This document shows positions 1-8,154 of a DNA stretch of 64,000 nucleotides, one piece after another. The translations under genes and the position numbers were made by a program. A model generated the notes under the pieces. That model was not told the origin of the DNA. It saw nothing but the letters and a program-made list of their open reading frames with translations, and searched no databases. The stretch covers positions 124,001 to 188,000 of the forward strand of contig NZ_PFXK01000007.1 in NCBI RefSeq assembly GCF_002812955.1, given 5' to 3'. This DNA is from Vibrio sp. HA2012. Lineage in GTDB: Bacteria; Pseudomonadota; Gammaproteobacteria; Enterobacterales; Vibrionaceae. The first letter of the stretch is position 1. Each line of letters starts with the position of its first letter.

Positions 1-765
1 CAGGACAGTTTTGCCCAAACAACCAATAAAATCATTCGGGATCTCCATCGACAACATAAAATCATGGAGCGGAGTGATAAACGTCAGCGTCAGGAATATG
101 ACGAGCTGCAACGCCGTCTGGAAGAAGTAGAACGCCTGCAAAAAGAGATAGAAGAGACCCAGAAAGAGGTCATTTTTACTATGGGTGCTATCGGTGAAAG
201 CCGCTCGAAGGAAACGGGCAATCACGTAAAGCGAGTTGCCGAATACTCTAAAATGCTGGCTCTCTACTATGGTTTGCCTGAACGAGAAGCGGAAATGCTA
301 AAGCAAGCCTCCCCCATGCACGATATCGGTAAAGTAGCGATTCCTGATTCAATTTTAAACAAACCGGGCAGGCTGACCGACGACGAATTTGAGGTCATAA
401 AAAACCATGCCGCATTGGGGCATGAATTACTGTGTCACTCAAAACGCGTGTTACTGACTTGTGCCGCAATAGTTGCTTATGAACACCATGAAAAATGGGA
501 TGGAAGTGGCTACCCCCGTGGTGCTGCTGGTGAAGATATTCATATTTATGGCCGGATTACAGCTCTTGCGGATGTATTCGATGCACTGAGTAATGATCGT
601 TGCTACAAAAAAGCCTGGCCGGATGATGAGATCTTCACCTATCTGAAAGATCAGCGCGGTGTCCATTTTGACCCCCGGTTAATCGATCTGTTTTTTGAGC
701 ATCTGGATGAATTTATTCGTGTCAGAGATGCATTCAAAGATGAAACTAATAGCGGCTCCGAATAA
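1..765 (+). CDS. HD-GYP domain cyclic-di-GMP phosphodiesterase (5' truncated by window edge)
   Basis: The reading frame is open from base 1, so the N-terminus lies outside the window; the first internal ATG (64) is not a convincing start. A charged, coiled-coil-like linker (about bases 60-175) leads into an HD-GYP domain. The HD pair is in HDIGK (319-333), the second histidine pair in HHEKWDGSGYP (from 484) with the GYP signature at 508-516, followed by a DVFDAL block and an RGxHFDP block near the end. Known family members hydrolyse cyclic-di-GMP and reduce biofilm and matrix output. Many carry an N-terminal receiver domain before such a coiled coil; whether this one does cannot be seen. It is probably unrelated in function to the convergent hexuronate genes. 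Confidence 0.9.
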   Translation, partial: QDSFAQTTNKIIRDLHRQHKIMERSDKRQRQEYDELQRRLEEVERLQKEIEETQKEVIFTMGAIGESRSKETGNHVKRVAEYSKMLALYYGLPEREAEMLKQASPMHDIGKVAIPDSILNKPGRLTDDEFEVIKNHAALGHELLCHSKRVLLTCAAIVAYEHHEKWDGSGYPRGAAGEDIHIYGRITALADVFDALSNDRCYKKAWPDDEIFTYLKDQRGVHFDPRLIDLFFEHLDEFIRVRDAFKDETNSGSE

Positions 766-792
766 AAAAACAGACCCGGGAAAACCCCGGGC
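763..792 (-). terminator. Rho-independent terminator for the kdgK-eda transcript
   Basis: On the minus strand a CCCGGG / CCCGGG stem (forward 775-780 and 86-91 of the same hundred, i.e. 786-791) with a short T-rich loop is followed by seven T residues (forward A run 764-770). The tract overlaps the stop codon of the convergent HD-GYP gene. A second hairpin with TGCTATG / CATAGCA arms and a T run lies between it and eda (about 832-870). Confidence 0.7.
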
Positions 793-886
793 CCGAAGGC
801 CTTCAACGATATAAACCGAAGGAAAGAGCTACAAAAAAACAGGTCCTTGCTATGACATAAAACGCCATAGCAGAGCAATAAAACCA

Positions 887-1513
887 TTAAGCCACTAAAG
901 CAGCCGCTTCGCGGGTCAAACGGGCAAGTTCATCCCAATCACCAGCTTCAATCAGTTTTTTATCCACCATCCAGGTACCACCACAGGCAATCACACGCGG
1001 AATAGCCAGGTAATCATTCACATTTGCCGGATTCACCCCACCGGTCGGCATGATCTGAATATCACCATAAGGTGCCAGCAGCGATTTCAGCATATTGATA
1101 CCACCGGAAGCCTCTGCCGGGAAAAACTTCAGGGTCGTCAGCCCCATTTCCAGTGCCGCTTCGATAGTGCTCGGATTGTTAACGCCCGGAACGATATCAA
1201 TACCGGCTTCCTGACAAGCTTTTACCGTGTTCGGGTTGAAACCGGGAGAAACGACAAATGACGCTCCGGCTTCTTTCGCCGCCAGTACCTGCTCTTTATT
1301 CAGAACCGTACCCGCGCCAATCAGCATATCCGGTTGAGCTGCACGCAGCAGACGGATCGCTTCTACTGCAGCTTCTGTACGAAAAGTGATTTCAGCTGCA
1401 GGCAGACCGTTTTCAGCCAATACCTTACCCAGCGGGATAATATCTTCCGCTTTATCAATGGCGATCACCGGAATGATCTTAATCTTTTTCAGCTGTTCGG
1501 TTGTGCTAATCAT
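887..1513 (-). CDS. eda: KDPG/KHG aldolase (2-dehydro-3-deoxy-phosphogluconate aldolase)
   Basis: A 208-residue class I aldolase, full length for Eda. It cleaves 2-keto-3-deoxy-6-phosphogluconate to pyruvate and glyceraldehyde-3-phosphate, the last step of hexuronate and Entner-Doudoroff catabolism in the cytoplasm. The catalytic glutamate (E41, in the EITFRT block) and the Schiff-base lysine (K129, in the LKFFPAE block) are both present. The start follows a GAGGAA ribosome-binding site. It lies 20 bp downstream of kdgK on the same strand, so the two are almost certainly cotranscribed and perform consecutive reactions. Confidence 0.96.
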   Translation of the reverse strand: MISTTEQLKKIKIIPVIAIDKAEDIIPLGKVLAENGLPAAEITFRTEAAVEAIRLLRAAQPDMLIGAGTVLNKEQVLAAKEAGASFVVSPGFNPNTVKACQEAGIDIVPGVNNPSTIEAALEMGLTTLKFFPAEASGGINMLKSLLAPYGDIQIMPTGGVNPANVNDYLAIPRVIACGGTWMVDKKLIEAGDWDELARLTREAAALVA

Positions 1514-1533
1514 AGTTATTCCTCACTTTAATC

Positions 1534-2472
1534 TTATTGGGTTAGCTGTGCGGTAATCGCTTTCGGTATGATGGCACCTTTATGCTGGATCACCAGCCCT
1601 GCCATCTGGTTACCACACTGACATGCCTGCACCAGAGTGGCTCCTCTGGCATAAGCAGCCAGAAAACCACCGTTGAAAGAATCACCCGCAGAGGTGGTAT
1701 CCACGACGTTATCTACCGGAACTGTCGGCACATAAACAGCCTCTTCCGATGCAGCAAAATCCTGAACCACACAGCCTTCCGCGCCCAGTTTAATGATGGC
1801 TTGTTTTACACCGCTCTCTTTCAATCTGGTCAGCGTCACTTCAGGGCTTTCATCTCCCCAGATCAGTTGCTCGTCATCAAAGGTCACCAGAGCCAGACTG
1901 GTAGTGGCAAATTGCTGCTGATAGAGGCATTTTACCGTTTCATTGTTGTCATCAGGCCATAATGTCGGACGGAAATTACTGTCAAATGCAATCTCAATCC
2001 CCTGCCCGGAAAGTTCCTGCAACAGTAGCAGCAGAGCTTTCCGATCCTCATCCGGCAGAATAGCCAGACTAATGCCGCTGATAAACACAATATCCATCGT
2101 CAGCAAAGCCTCTTTGACCCGATTAAAATCCGAGTGTTGCAGTAAGTAACGAGCAGCTGACTGGCTACGCCAGTACAGAAAACTGCGTTCACCATGCTCA
2201 TCAACCTGAATCATATACAGCCCCGGAGAACGGGCAGGATCGCTCAATACCAGATCGGTACGGATCCCTTCTTCCTGCCAGCGGGAAATCATTCCCGCAC
2301 TGATAGGATCACACCCCATCGCCGTGACATAAAAGAGTTCAAGTTCACTGCCGGCTGAACGGGAAAGATAAACGGCAGCGTTTAACGTATCGCCTCCGAA
2401 TGTCTGAGTCATTGCACCAAACGGTTCACCATTCAGCTCTATCATACATTCGCCAATCAGGGCTATTTTCAT
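1534..2472 (-). CDS. kdgK: 2-dehydro-3-deoxygluconokinase (KDG kinase)
   Basis: A PfkB/ribokinase-family sugar kinase that phosphorylates KDG to KDPG using ATP. I place the start at the ATG at 2472 (MKIALIGE), preceded by a GAGAGGA-like ribosome-binding site; the frame is open further upstream to 2535 but that extension does not resemble the family. This gives 312 residues, normal for KdgK. The PfkB C-terminal signature DTTSAGDSFNGG, containing the catalytic aspartate, is near residue 255-265. It sits between the GntR regulator gene and eda and feeds product directly to Eda. It is likely controlled with the rest of the hexuronate locus. Confidence 0.95.
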   Translation of the reverse strand: MKIALIGECMIELNGEPFGAMTQTFGGDTLNAAVYLSRSAGSELELFYVTAMGCDPISAGMISRWQEEGIRTDLVLSDPARSPGLYMIQVDEHGERSFLYWRSQSAARYLLQHSDFNRVKEALLTMDIVFISGISLAILPDEDRKALLLLLQELSGQGIEIAFDSNFRPTLWPDDNNETVKCLYQQQFATTSLALVTFDDEQLIWGDESPEVTLTRLKESGVKQAIIKLGAEGCVVQDFAASEEAVYVPTVPVDNVVDTTSAGDSFNGGFLAAYARGATLVQACQCGNQMAGLVIQHKGAIIPKAITAQLTQ

Positions 2473-2602
2473 ACTATCCTCTCGCTCGGGCTGCAAAAAT
2501 TGACGCAGCAGAGCCCCTCCGCACATATAAAGCACGGTGGAACTACTTATTAAAATGAATGGCTGCTTCTCAGGCAGCGTGATCAGACTCGCCGGTTAAC
2601 GG

Positions 2603-3370
2603 TCAGATATATTTGGTCGGATCATCCTGAAACAGGTATTTATCGTAAGGGTTGTCTTCACTGGAAGACGCTTCATACAATGCCTGTTTGGTACTTTCCA
2701 GATGACTCCACATCGCTTTTTGGGTCGCTTCCGGTGATTTCATCAGCAAGGCGTTCATGATCTGACTGTGTTCATCATCCCAGGCATTCAGGTTGGATGA
2801 ATCGATATGCTCATGCAGTTTCAGCCATAACGGATTGCGTTCACGCCCCAGCCACATCAACTGAACAATAACCGCCAGCACCGAATTATTGGTAATACTG
2901 GCCAGCTTGTAATGAAATTCCCGATCCCACTGAGAATCACGCCGGTCTTCATCTTCCACGCCCGCCTGCCAGATACGGTTCAGTTCATCCAGATCCCCTT
3001 TGGTCACCTGTGAAGCCGCGAACCCGGCAATCGCACATTCGATCAGTTGCCGGGCCTGCAACATTTCAAACGGACCGGCGGTCCTGATCTCTTCCACGGC
3101 ATGACGAACAAATTGTTCAAACTCATCGTTCGGCTGACTGCTGGATTCCGGATTATTACTGACAACCAGTATCCCTGAACCTTTACGGACTTCGACATAC
3201 CCTTCCAGTTCCAGCATGATGATCGCTTCGCGGACAACAGTACGGCTGACGTTAAATTCTTCCGCAATCAGCCTTTCCGGAGGAAGTTTCTGACCTACCG
3301 GATACTTTTCCGAGATAATCAGTTCCCGAATCTGCTCCCCCAGAGACTGATATAATCTCTTACTACTCAT
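2603..3370 (-). CDS. GntR/FadR-family regulator of hexuronate catabolism (ExuR/UxuR type)
   Basis: A 255-residue regulator with an N-terminal winged helix-turn-helix (about residues 5-75, including PPERLIAEEFNVSRTVVREA) and a C-terminal FCD ligand-binding domain (about 95-225). E. coli ExuR and UxuR have this architecture and are released from DNA by hexuronates or their keto products. The location between kdgK and the TRAP/uxa divergon, together with repeated operators in the locus, supports a local repressor role. The start follows a GGAG site. Its own promoter carries an operator-like sequence over the -10 element (3406-3417), which suggests autoregulation. Whether it should be named ExuR or UxuR cannot be decided here. 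Confidence 0.88.
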   Translation of the reverse strand: MSSKRLYQSLGEQIRELIISEKYPVGQKLPPERLIAEEFNVSRTVVREAIIMLELEGYVEVRKGSGILVVSNNPESSSQPNDEFEQFVRHAVEEIRTAGPFEMLQARQLIECAIAGFAASQVTKGDLDELNRIWQAGVEDEDRRDSQWDREFHYKLASITNNSVLAVIVQLMWLGRERNPLWLKLHEHIDSSNLNAWDDEHSQIMNALLMKSPEATQKAMWSHLESTKQALYEASSSEDNPYDKYLFQDDPTKYI

Positions 3371-3405
3371 CGTATCTCCACAAAGCTATCTATCTAATAA
3401 AAAAG

Positions 3406-3417
3406 TTATTATACCAC
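3406..3417 (-). promoter_or_regulatory. Extended -10 promoter overlapped by a GntR-type operator
   Basis: On the minus strand the sequence reads GTGGTATAATAA. It contains a perfect extended -10 element (TGGTATAAT) and matches the TTGGTATAACAA operator of the uxaC/dctP region at 10 of 12 positions. It lies about 36 bp upstream of the regulator start. The overlap suggests the regulator blocks its own promoter. Confidence 0.6.
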
Positions 3418-3536
3418 TGCCATTGGAAGAACCCAGCGATGTCTGATGATCGGGATAGCAATTTGTCATATAACTTTATGTTGTCAGACCATTTTGCCGG
3501 AAACCAAACGGCTATCCCTCCACACGACCTGATTGA

Positions 3537-4841
3537 TTACTGATACAGGCCAAAGAACCGCGGCAGGAACAGTGTTATTTCGGGAATATAAGTGATAAGC
3601 CCCAGACTGATCAGCAGCGATACAAAGAACGGCAACATAGGTTTAATCAAACGTTGTAACTGAACATTTGCAACCGAGCAGCCGACAAACAGAGCACTTC
3701 CCACAGGCGGAGTACACAGGCCGATACACAGGTTCATCACCATCATGATGCCGAAGTGTACCGGATCCACACCTAAGTCTTTTACAATCGGCAAGAAGAT
3801 TGGGGTGAAGATCAGTACCGCCGGAGTCATATCCATAAAAATACCCACAATCAGCAGAATGACGTTGATGATCAGCAGAATGATTACCGGATCTTCTGAT
3901 AATGTCAGCAAAGTATCACTGATCAGGAATGGAATATCAGCAAACGTCATCGCCCATGACATGCCCACCGAGATACCAATCAGCAGCAGCACGATAGAGG
4001 TGGTCACAATGGATTCCAGCACAATCTTCGGCAGATCCTTCAGTTTAATTTCCCGGTAAATCACTACGGACAAAATAAATGTATATACCACAGCCACCGC
4101 CGAAGCTTCTGTTGCTGTAAAGATACCACCCAGAATACCACCCATCACGACAACCACCAGCAGCAGGCTGGGAATCGCATCCATCAGGGCTTTGAAAGCA
4201 ATCGCCAACGTCGGACGCTCGGAAACCGGGTAGCCTTTTTTCATGGAGATCACCGTACCAACCGCCACCAGAGACAGCCCCATCATAATGCCCGGCAGAT
4301 ATCCGGCCATAAATAATGTGGCGACCGAAAGGCCACCGGCACTCAGGGCATAGATAATCAGTACGTTTGACGGTGGGATCAACAGGCCGGTGATACAGGA
4401 AGTCACGTTAACCGCCGCTGAATAAGCCGGATCATAACCCGCTTTTTTCTGTAACGGTGTCATGGTGCCACCGACAGCCGCCGCGGCCGCAACAGCAGAA
4501 CCGGAGATAGAACCGAACATCATATTGGCCATCACGTTCACGTGACCAAGTGAACCCGGCATGCGACCTACCAGTACCTGAGAAAGATTGATCAGACGGT
4601 GTGCAATACCACCGTTATTCATCAGGATACCGGCCAGGATAAAGAATGGGATCGCCAAAAGAGAGAAGCTATCCAGGCCCACTGCCAGTTTCTGTCCCAC
4701 GACCACAAAAACGGTTTCTACCGGCAGCATCATTGCACCGGAAGCCAGCGTTGCAAGACCAATCGCAAACGAAATCGGCACGCCCAGAAAAACCAAAGCA
4801 AAAAAGCTTCCGAACATGACTGCTGAAATCTGCCAATCCAT
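3537..4841 (-). CDS. TRAP transporter large permease (DctM type)
   Basis: A 434-residue, very hydrophobic protein with about 12 transmembrane segments, the size and composition of DctM/SiaM large subunits. It is the main translocation subunit of a sodium-driven tripartite periplasmic transporter. The ATG lies two bases after the stop codon of the small permease gene, so the two are translationally coupled. Its neighbours (hexuronate enzymes, ExuR/UxuR-type regulator) point to uptake of galacturonate, glucuronate or a related uronate. Substrate is inferred from context and not from residues. Confidence 0.93.
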   Translation of the reverse strand: MDWQISAVMFGSFFALVFLGVPISFAIGLATLASGAMMLPVETVFVVVGQKLAVGLDSFSLLAIPFFILAGILMNNGGIAHRLINLSQVLVGRMPGSLGHVNVMANMMFGSISGSAVAAAAAVGGTMTPLQKKAGYDPAYSAAVNVTSCITGLLIPPSNVLIIYALSAGGLSVATLFMAGYLPGIMMGLSLVAVGTVISMKKGYPVSERPTLAIAFKALMDAIPSLLLVVVVMGGILGGIFTATEASAVAVVYTFILSVVIYREIKLKDLPKIVLESIVTTSIVLLLIGISVGMSWAMTFADIPFLISDTLLTLSEDPVIILLIINVILLIVGIFMDMTPAVLIFTPIFLPIVKDLGVDPVHFGIMMVMNLCIGLCTPPVGSALFVGCSVANVQLQRLIKPMLPFFVSLLISLGLITYIPEITLFLPRFFGLYQ

Positions 4842-4843
4842 AA

Positions 4844-5359
4844 TTAATGGGCCTCTTGTTGATGTGATTTACACGCAGAAGTCGCTTTAAGCTCAACCAC
4901 TGCCTGACGGATAAATACCAGGTTATAGAACACGATTAATGCACCGGATAGCGGCAAAATGGCATAGATATAAGCCATAGGGATCTGCAGAGCCGGAGCA
5001 ACCTGTCCAGTGGTATATACTTTATTGACCAGATTAATGCCGCCAAAGATCATAGCACCCGATGCGAAAACAGCGACCATCACATTGGTAAAGATGACAT
5101 TCATCTTTTTCTTTTTTTCACTCAGATTCATGGTAAAAAGATCTATGGATAAATGCTTTTGTAAGCCGACTGTGTAAGCAGCGCCCAGTAGCCCCACCCA
5201 TATCATACTGAAGCGGGCGATCTCATCGGTTGCAGTACTTGGTGAGTTCAGAACGAAACGGCTGAATACCTGCCAGACAACACAGACAACCAGCATCAGC
5301 ATAGTTACGATACAAAGGCGGCTTACTAATTTATCGATAAGCCCTTTTAATTTATTCAT
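4844..5359 (-). CDS. TRAP transporter small permease (DctQ type)
   Basis: A 171-residue membrane protein with four predicted hydrophobic segments (about residues 13-35, 50-70, 88-108, 128-150), typical of DctQ. It pairs with the large permease to form the membrane part of the TRAP carrier. The block ATDEIARFSMIWVGLLGAAY around residues 43-62 is the conserved DctQ core. It follows the solute-binding protein gene after a 51-bp gap containing a stable hairpin, and precedes the large permease by two bases. Confidence 0.93.
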   Translation of the reverse strand: MNKLKGLIDKLVSRLCIVTMLMLVVCVVWQVFSRFVLNSPSTATDEIARFSMIWVGLLGAAYTVGLQKHLSIDLFTMNLSEKKKKMNVIFTNVMVAVFASGAMIFGGINLVNKVYTTGQVAPALQIPMAYIYAILPLSGALIVFYNLVFIRQAVVELKATSACKSHQQEAH

Positions 5360-5371
5360 CTTGCTCTACCT

Positions 5372-5392
5372 AAAAAGGGCCGAAGCCCTTTG
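5372..5392 (-). terminator. Intercistronic UUCG hairpin between dctP and dctQM
   Basis: On the minus strand AAAGGGC, loop TTCG, GCCCTTT, followed by T residues: a strong stem capped by the especially stable UUCG tetraloop. Placed between the binding-protein gene and the permease genes, it could terminate part of the transcription or protect the 3' end of dctP mRNA. Either effect would raise binding protein over permease, a common arrangement in TRAP and ABC operons. Confidence 0.65.
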
Positions 5393-5410
5393 CTTAGTGT
5401 TATTGATTTC

Positions 5411-6403
5411 TTATTTAACTGCAGCTTCGATCTTGTCCAGCCATTTAGCTTGTTCTGGATCTTTTCTGAAGTCTTCGTAAAGAGGAGTCAGTTTTTCTTT
5501 GAAAGCGGTATTGTCTACTTTGATAAATTCCGCACCACTTTCCAAGGCAATCTTACGTGATTCTTCGACAGCCTTGCCCCACAGCTCTTTCTCATAAACT
5601 TCAGAGTGCTGCACAGCCTTAGACAGGATATCTTTCTGTTCCTGATCCAGCTTGTTCCAGGTTGTTGTGGAGATAACAAAATAATCCGGTACTGAAGTGT
5701 GCTGATCTTCGGTGTAGTATGGTGCAACTTCAACATGTTTAGTCTGCACATAAGAAGGTTCGTTGTTCTCAGCACCATCGATCACACCCTGTTGCAGAGC
5801 GGTGTACACTTCACCGAACGGAATTGGCGTTGGAGAACCGCCCAGCAGTTCGATCAGCTTCAGTGTGGTTGGGGTTGCAACAACACGAATCTTCATCCCT
5901 TCCAGATCAGCAGGAGTACGGATCGGCTTCTTAGCGTAGAAGCTACGGTTACCCGCAACATAAGCCCCCAGACCGATAAAGCCACGGTCTGCCGTGCTGT
6001 TCATCATCTCTTTACCTACCGGACCGAAGATCACTTTCTCCAGGTCTTCCTGACTGGTAAACAGATAAGGCAGGCTGAATACAGAATAAGCTTTCGCAAA
6101 TGGTTCCATTTCACTGGCAGAAGCCTTGGTCATATCCAGAGCATTCGCCTGAAGCAGTTCCAGTGTTTCACGAGGTCCGCCCATCTGGCCCCCCGGATAA
6201 ATACGGATGCGCATTTTTCCGTTGGATTCTTTCTTCACTTCCTCTGCCAGCTTTTCAATCGCCTGACTCACCACGTGAGAAGATTCCAGGTTATGAGCCA
6301 GCTTAAGCGTCACTTTATCCATTGCATTAACAGACAAAGAGCTCAGCAGTAGGGGGGAAGATAAGATAAGAGCTTTAGTAATAGATTTAAGGGTTGTTTT
6401 CAT
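5411..6403 (-). CDS. TRAP transporter solute-binding protein (DctP family), probable hexuronate receptor
   Basis: A 330-residue periplasmic protein with a cleavable signal peptide (positively charged start, hydrophobic core, predicted cleavage after SVNA near residue 27). The DctP fold is clear: the block GMKIRVVATPTTLKLIELLG (about 168-187), containing the conserved substrate-carboxylate arginine (R172), then PIPFGEVYTALQQGVIDGAENN. It captures an organic acid and hands it to the membrane subunits. It is the promoter-proximal gene of the TRAP operon and is divergent from uxaC. A CRP-like site and two operator repeats lie just upstream. Confidence 0.94.
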   Translation of the reverse strand: MKTTLKSITKALILSSPLLLSSLSVNAMDKVTLKLAHNLESSHVVSQAIEKLAEEVKKESNGKMRIRIYPGGQMGGPRETLELLQANALDMTKASASEMEPFAKAYSVFSLPYLFTSQEDLEKVIFGPVGKEMMNSTADRGFIGLGAYVAGNRSFYAKKPIRTPADLEGMKIRVVATPTTLKLIELLGGSPTPIPFGEVYTALQQGVIDGAENNEPSYVQTKHVEVAPYYTEDQHTSVPDYFVISTTTWNKLDQEQKDILSKAVQHSEVYEKELWGKAVEESRKIALESGAEFIKVDNTAFKEKLTPLYEDFRKDPEQAKWLDKIEAAVK

Positions 6404-6435
6404 TGCTACGTATCCTTCAGATTAATTCGGGAGAG

Positions 6436-6447
6436 ATGTTATACCAA
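6436..6447. promoter_or_regulatory. Operator 1 of the hexuronate divergon
   Basis: ATGTTATACCAA, a one-base variant of the reverse complement of TTGGTATAACAA, lies 33 bp upstream of the dctP start. ExuR/UxuR sites in enterobacteria are related TTGGTATACCAA-like palindromes (established), which supports assignment to the local GntR regulator. Confidence 0.6.
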
Positions 6448-6463
6448 AACCACACAAAACACA

Positions 6464-6479
6464 TGAGATCAAGATCACG
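6464..6479. promoter_or_regulatory. CRP-like site upstream of dctP
   Basis: TGAGA-TCAAGA-TCACG matches the CRP consensus TGTGA-N6-TCACA at eight of ten half-site positions. It lies 61-76 bp upstream of the dctP start codon, between operators 1 and 2. This is expected for a carbon-source locus under catabolite control, but is predicted only from sequence. Confidence 0.5.
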
Positions 6480-6489
6480 GTAAACCCGA

Positions 6490-6501
6490 TTGGTATAACA
6501 A
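6490..6501. promoter_or_regulatory. Operator 2 of the hexuronate divergon
   Basis: TTGGTATAACAA. Its reverse complement is exactly the sequence of operator 3 (6668-6679), so the same regulator should bind both, in opposite orientations. Confidence 0.65.
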
Positions 6502-6642
6502 AAACCCAGTAAAAGTGAGGTTAATCACAAAAAAGAACTTAAAGGAAAATTATCACTTTTCTCAAGAAATCAGCCAACTTATTGTTTTAATTTAACTATT
6601 TATTGATATCACTATGAATTACATGACTTATCATTGATAACC

Positions 6643-6658
6643 TATGATCCAACTCACA
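6643..6658. promoter_or_regulatory. CRP-like site upstream of uxaC
   Basis: TATGA-TCCAAC-TCACA matches the CRP consensus at nine of ten half-site positions. It is 81-96 bp upstream of the uxaC start and 10 bp from operator 3, a good position for activation of the uxaCBA operon. Confidence 0.6.
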
Positions 6659-6667
6659 CAGACCAAC

Positions 6668-6679
6668 TTGTTATACCAA
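6668..6679. promoter_or_regulatory. Operator 3 of the hexuronate divergon
   Basis: TTGTTATACCAA, the exact reverse complement of operator 2, about 60 bp upstream of the uxaC start. The 335-bp gap between dctP and uxaC otherwise holds AT-rich sequence and no gene. Confidence 0.65.
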
Positions 6680-6738
6680 TATTAAGAGTTGTAATATATG
6701 GGCATAAACCAACCCCTACCGAATAATAGGAAGAAGTG

Positions 6739-8154
6739 ATGTCAACATTTCTAACAGAAGACTTTTTGCTTACGACTGAAATTGCAAAAGAGCTATATCA
6801 TAGTGTAGCCGCTCATCAGCCAATTATTGACTACCACTGCCATCTGCCACCGGAGCAGGTATCTACTGACTATCGCTTCAAAAACCTGACCGATATCTGG
6901 TTACGCGGAGATCACTATAAGTGGCGCGGAATGCGCACCAATGGCATTGATGAGCGTTTCTGTACCGGTAACGCCAGTGATAAAGAAAAATTTATGGCAT
7001 GGGCAAAAACCGTGCCTCAGACAATCGGTAACCCTCTGTTCCACTGGACTCATCTGGAACTGCGTCGTCCGTTTGGTATTACTGATCGCGTACTGAACCC
7101 ACAGAGCGCAGAAAGCATCTGGAATGACTGTAATGCCATGCTGGAAACGCCAGAGTTCTCTGCCCGCAGCATTATGCAAAAGATGAATGTGCGTATGGTC
7201 GGAACCACGGATGATCCGATTGATGATCTGGCTGCGCATAAAGCCGTTGCAGAAGACAGCAGCTTTGATGTGCAAATGCTGCCAAGCTGGCGTCCGGATA
7301 AGGCATTCAATATTGCAGCACCTGAATATGCTGATTACATCGCAAAACTGAGTGCCGCTGCGGATGTGGAGATCAACAGCTTCAGCTCCCTGTGTGATGC
7401 GCTGTATCAGCGTCTGGAACACTTTGCCGCACACGGCTGTAAGGTCACCGACCATGCTCTGGATACCGTCGTTTATGAAGAAGCCACCGAACAGGAACTG
7501 AACAACATTCTGACCACCCGTCTGAGCGGTGGCGAAGTATCAGACAAGCAGGCTGCACAGATTAAAACAGCGGTACTTATCTATCTGGGTAAAGAATATG
7601 CCCGCCGTGGCTGGGTTCAACAATACCATATCGGCGCACTGCGTAATAACAACGAACGTATGCTGAAACTGCTCGGCCCGGATACCGGTTTTGATTCCAT
7701 CAATGATGGCTTGGTGGCTGCACCACTGGCAAAACTGATGAATGCACTTGACCGTGAAGATGCCCTGCCAAAAACCATTCTTTACTGTCTGAACCCGCGT
7801 GATAACGAAGTATTGGCAACGATGTGCGGTAACTTCCAGGGTGGCGGTATCGAAGGCAAAATCCAGTTCGGTTCAGGCTGGTGGTTCAACGATCAGAAGG
7901 ACGGCATGCTGCGTCAGTTGGAACAACTGTCACAACTGGGTCTGCTGAGTCGTTTTGTCGGTATGTTAACCGATAGCCGTAGTTTCCTCTCCTACACCCG
8001 TCATGAGTATTTCCGCCGTCTGGTATGCCGTCTTCTGGGTCAGTGGGTTGCTGATGGTGAAGCACCGCACGATATGGCTCTGCTGTCGCAGATGGTAGAA
8101 GACATCTGCTTTAACAATGCCAACAAGTACTTTGATCTGAATCTGGAGAAATAA
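6739..8154 (+). CDS. uxaC: Glucuronate/galacturonate isomerase
   Basis: A 471-residue uronate isomerase of the amidohydrolase superfamily. It converts D-glucuronate to D-fructuronate and D-galacturonate to D-tagaturonate. The metal-binding HxH motif (YHCHLPP, H33 and H35) and the overall length match UxaC. I prefer the ATG at 6739 over the GTG immediately before it (6736) because the AGGAAG ribosome-binding site is better spaced. It is the first gene of uxaC-uxaB-uxaA, and its TAA stop overlaps the next ATG by one base (TAATG), indicating translational coupling. Confidence 0.97.
   Translation: MSTFLTEDFLLTTEIAKELYHSVAAHQPIIDYHCHLPPEQVSTDYRFKNLTDIWLRGDHYKWRGMRTNGIDERFCTGNASDKEKFMAWAKTVPQTIGNPLFHWTHLELRRPFGITDRVLNPQSAESIWNDCNAMLETPEFSARSIMQKMNVRMVGTTDDPIDDLAAHKAVAEDSSFDVQMLPSWRPDKAFNIAAPEYADYIAKLSAAADVEINSFSSLCDALYQRLEHFAAHGCKVTDHALDTVVYEEATEQELNNILTTRLSGGEVSDKQAAQIKTAVLIYLGKEYARRGWVQQYHIGALRNNNERMLKLLGPDTGFDSINDGLVAAPLAKLMNALDREDALPKTILYCLNPRDNEVLATMCGNFQGGGIEGKIQFGSGWWFNDQKDGMLRQLEQLSQLGLLSRFVGMLTDSRSFLSYTRHEYFRRLVCRLLGQWVADGEAPHDMALLSQMVEDICFNNANKYFDLNLEK

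Noticed and set aside
651-887. 78-codon minus-strand frame between eda and the HD-GYP gene
   Set aside because: It overlaps the HD-GYP coding end and the eda terminator region, with no ribosome-binding site or family similarity.
5699-6352. 217-codon plus-strand frame inside dctP
   Set aside because: It is antisense to the clear TRAP binding-protein gene and lacks a recognisable domain.
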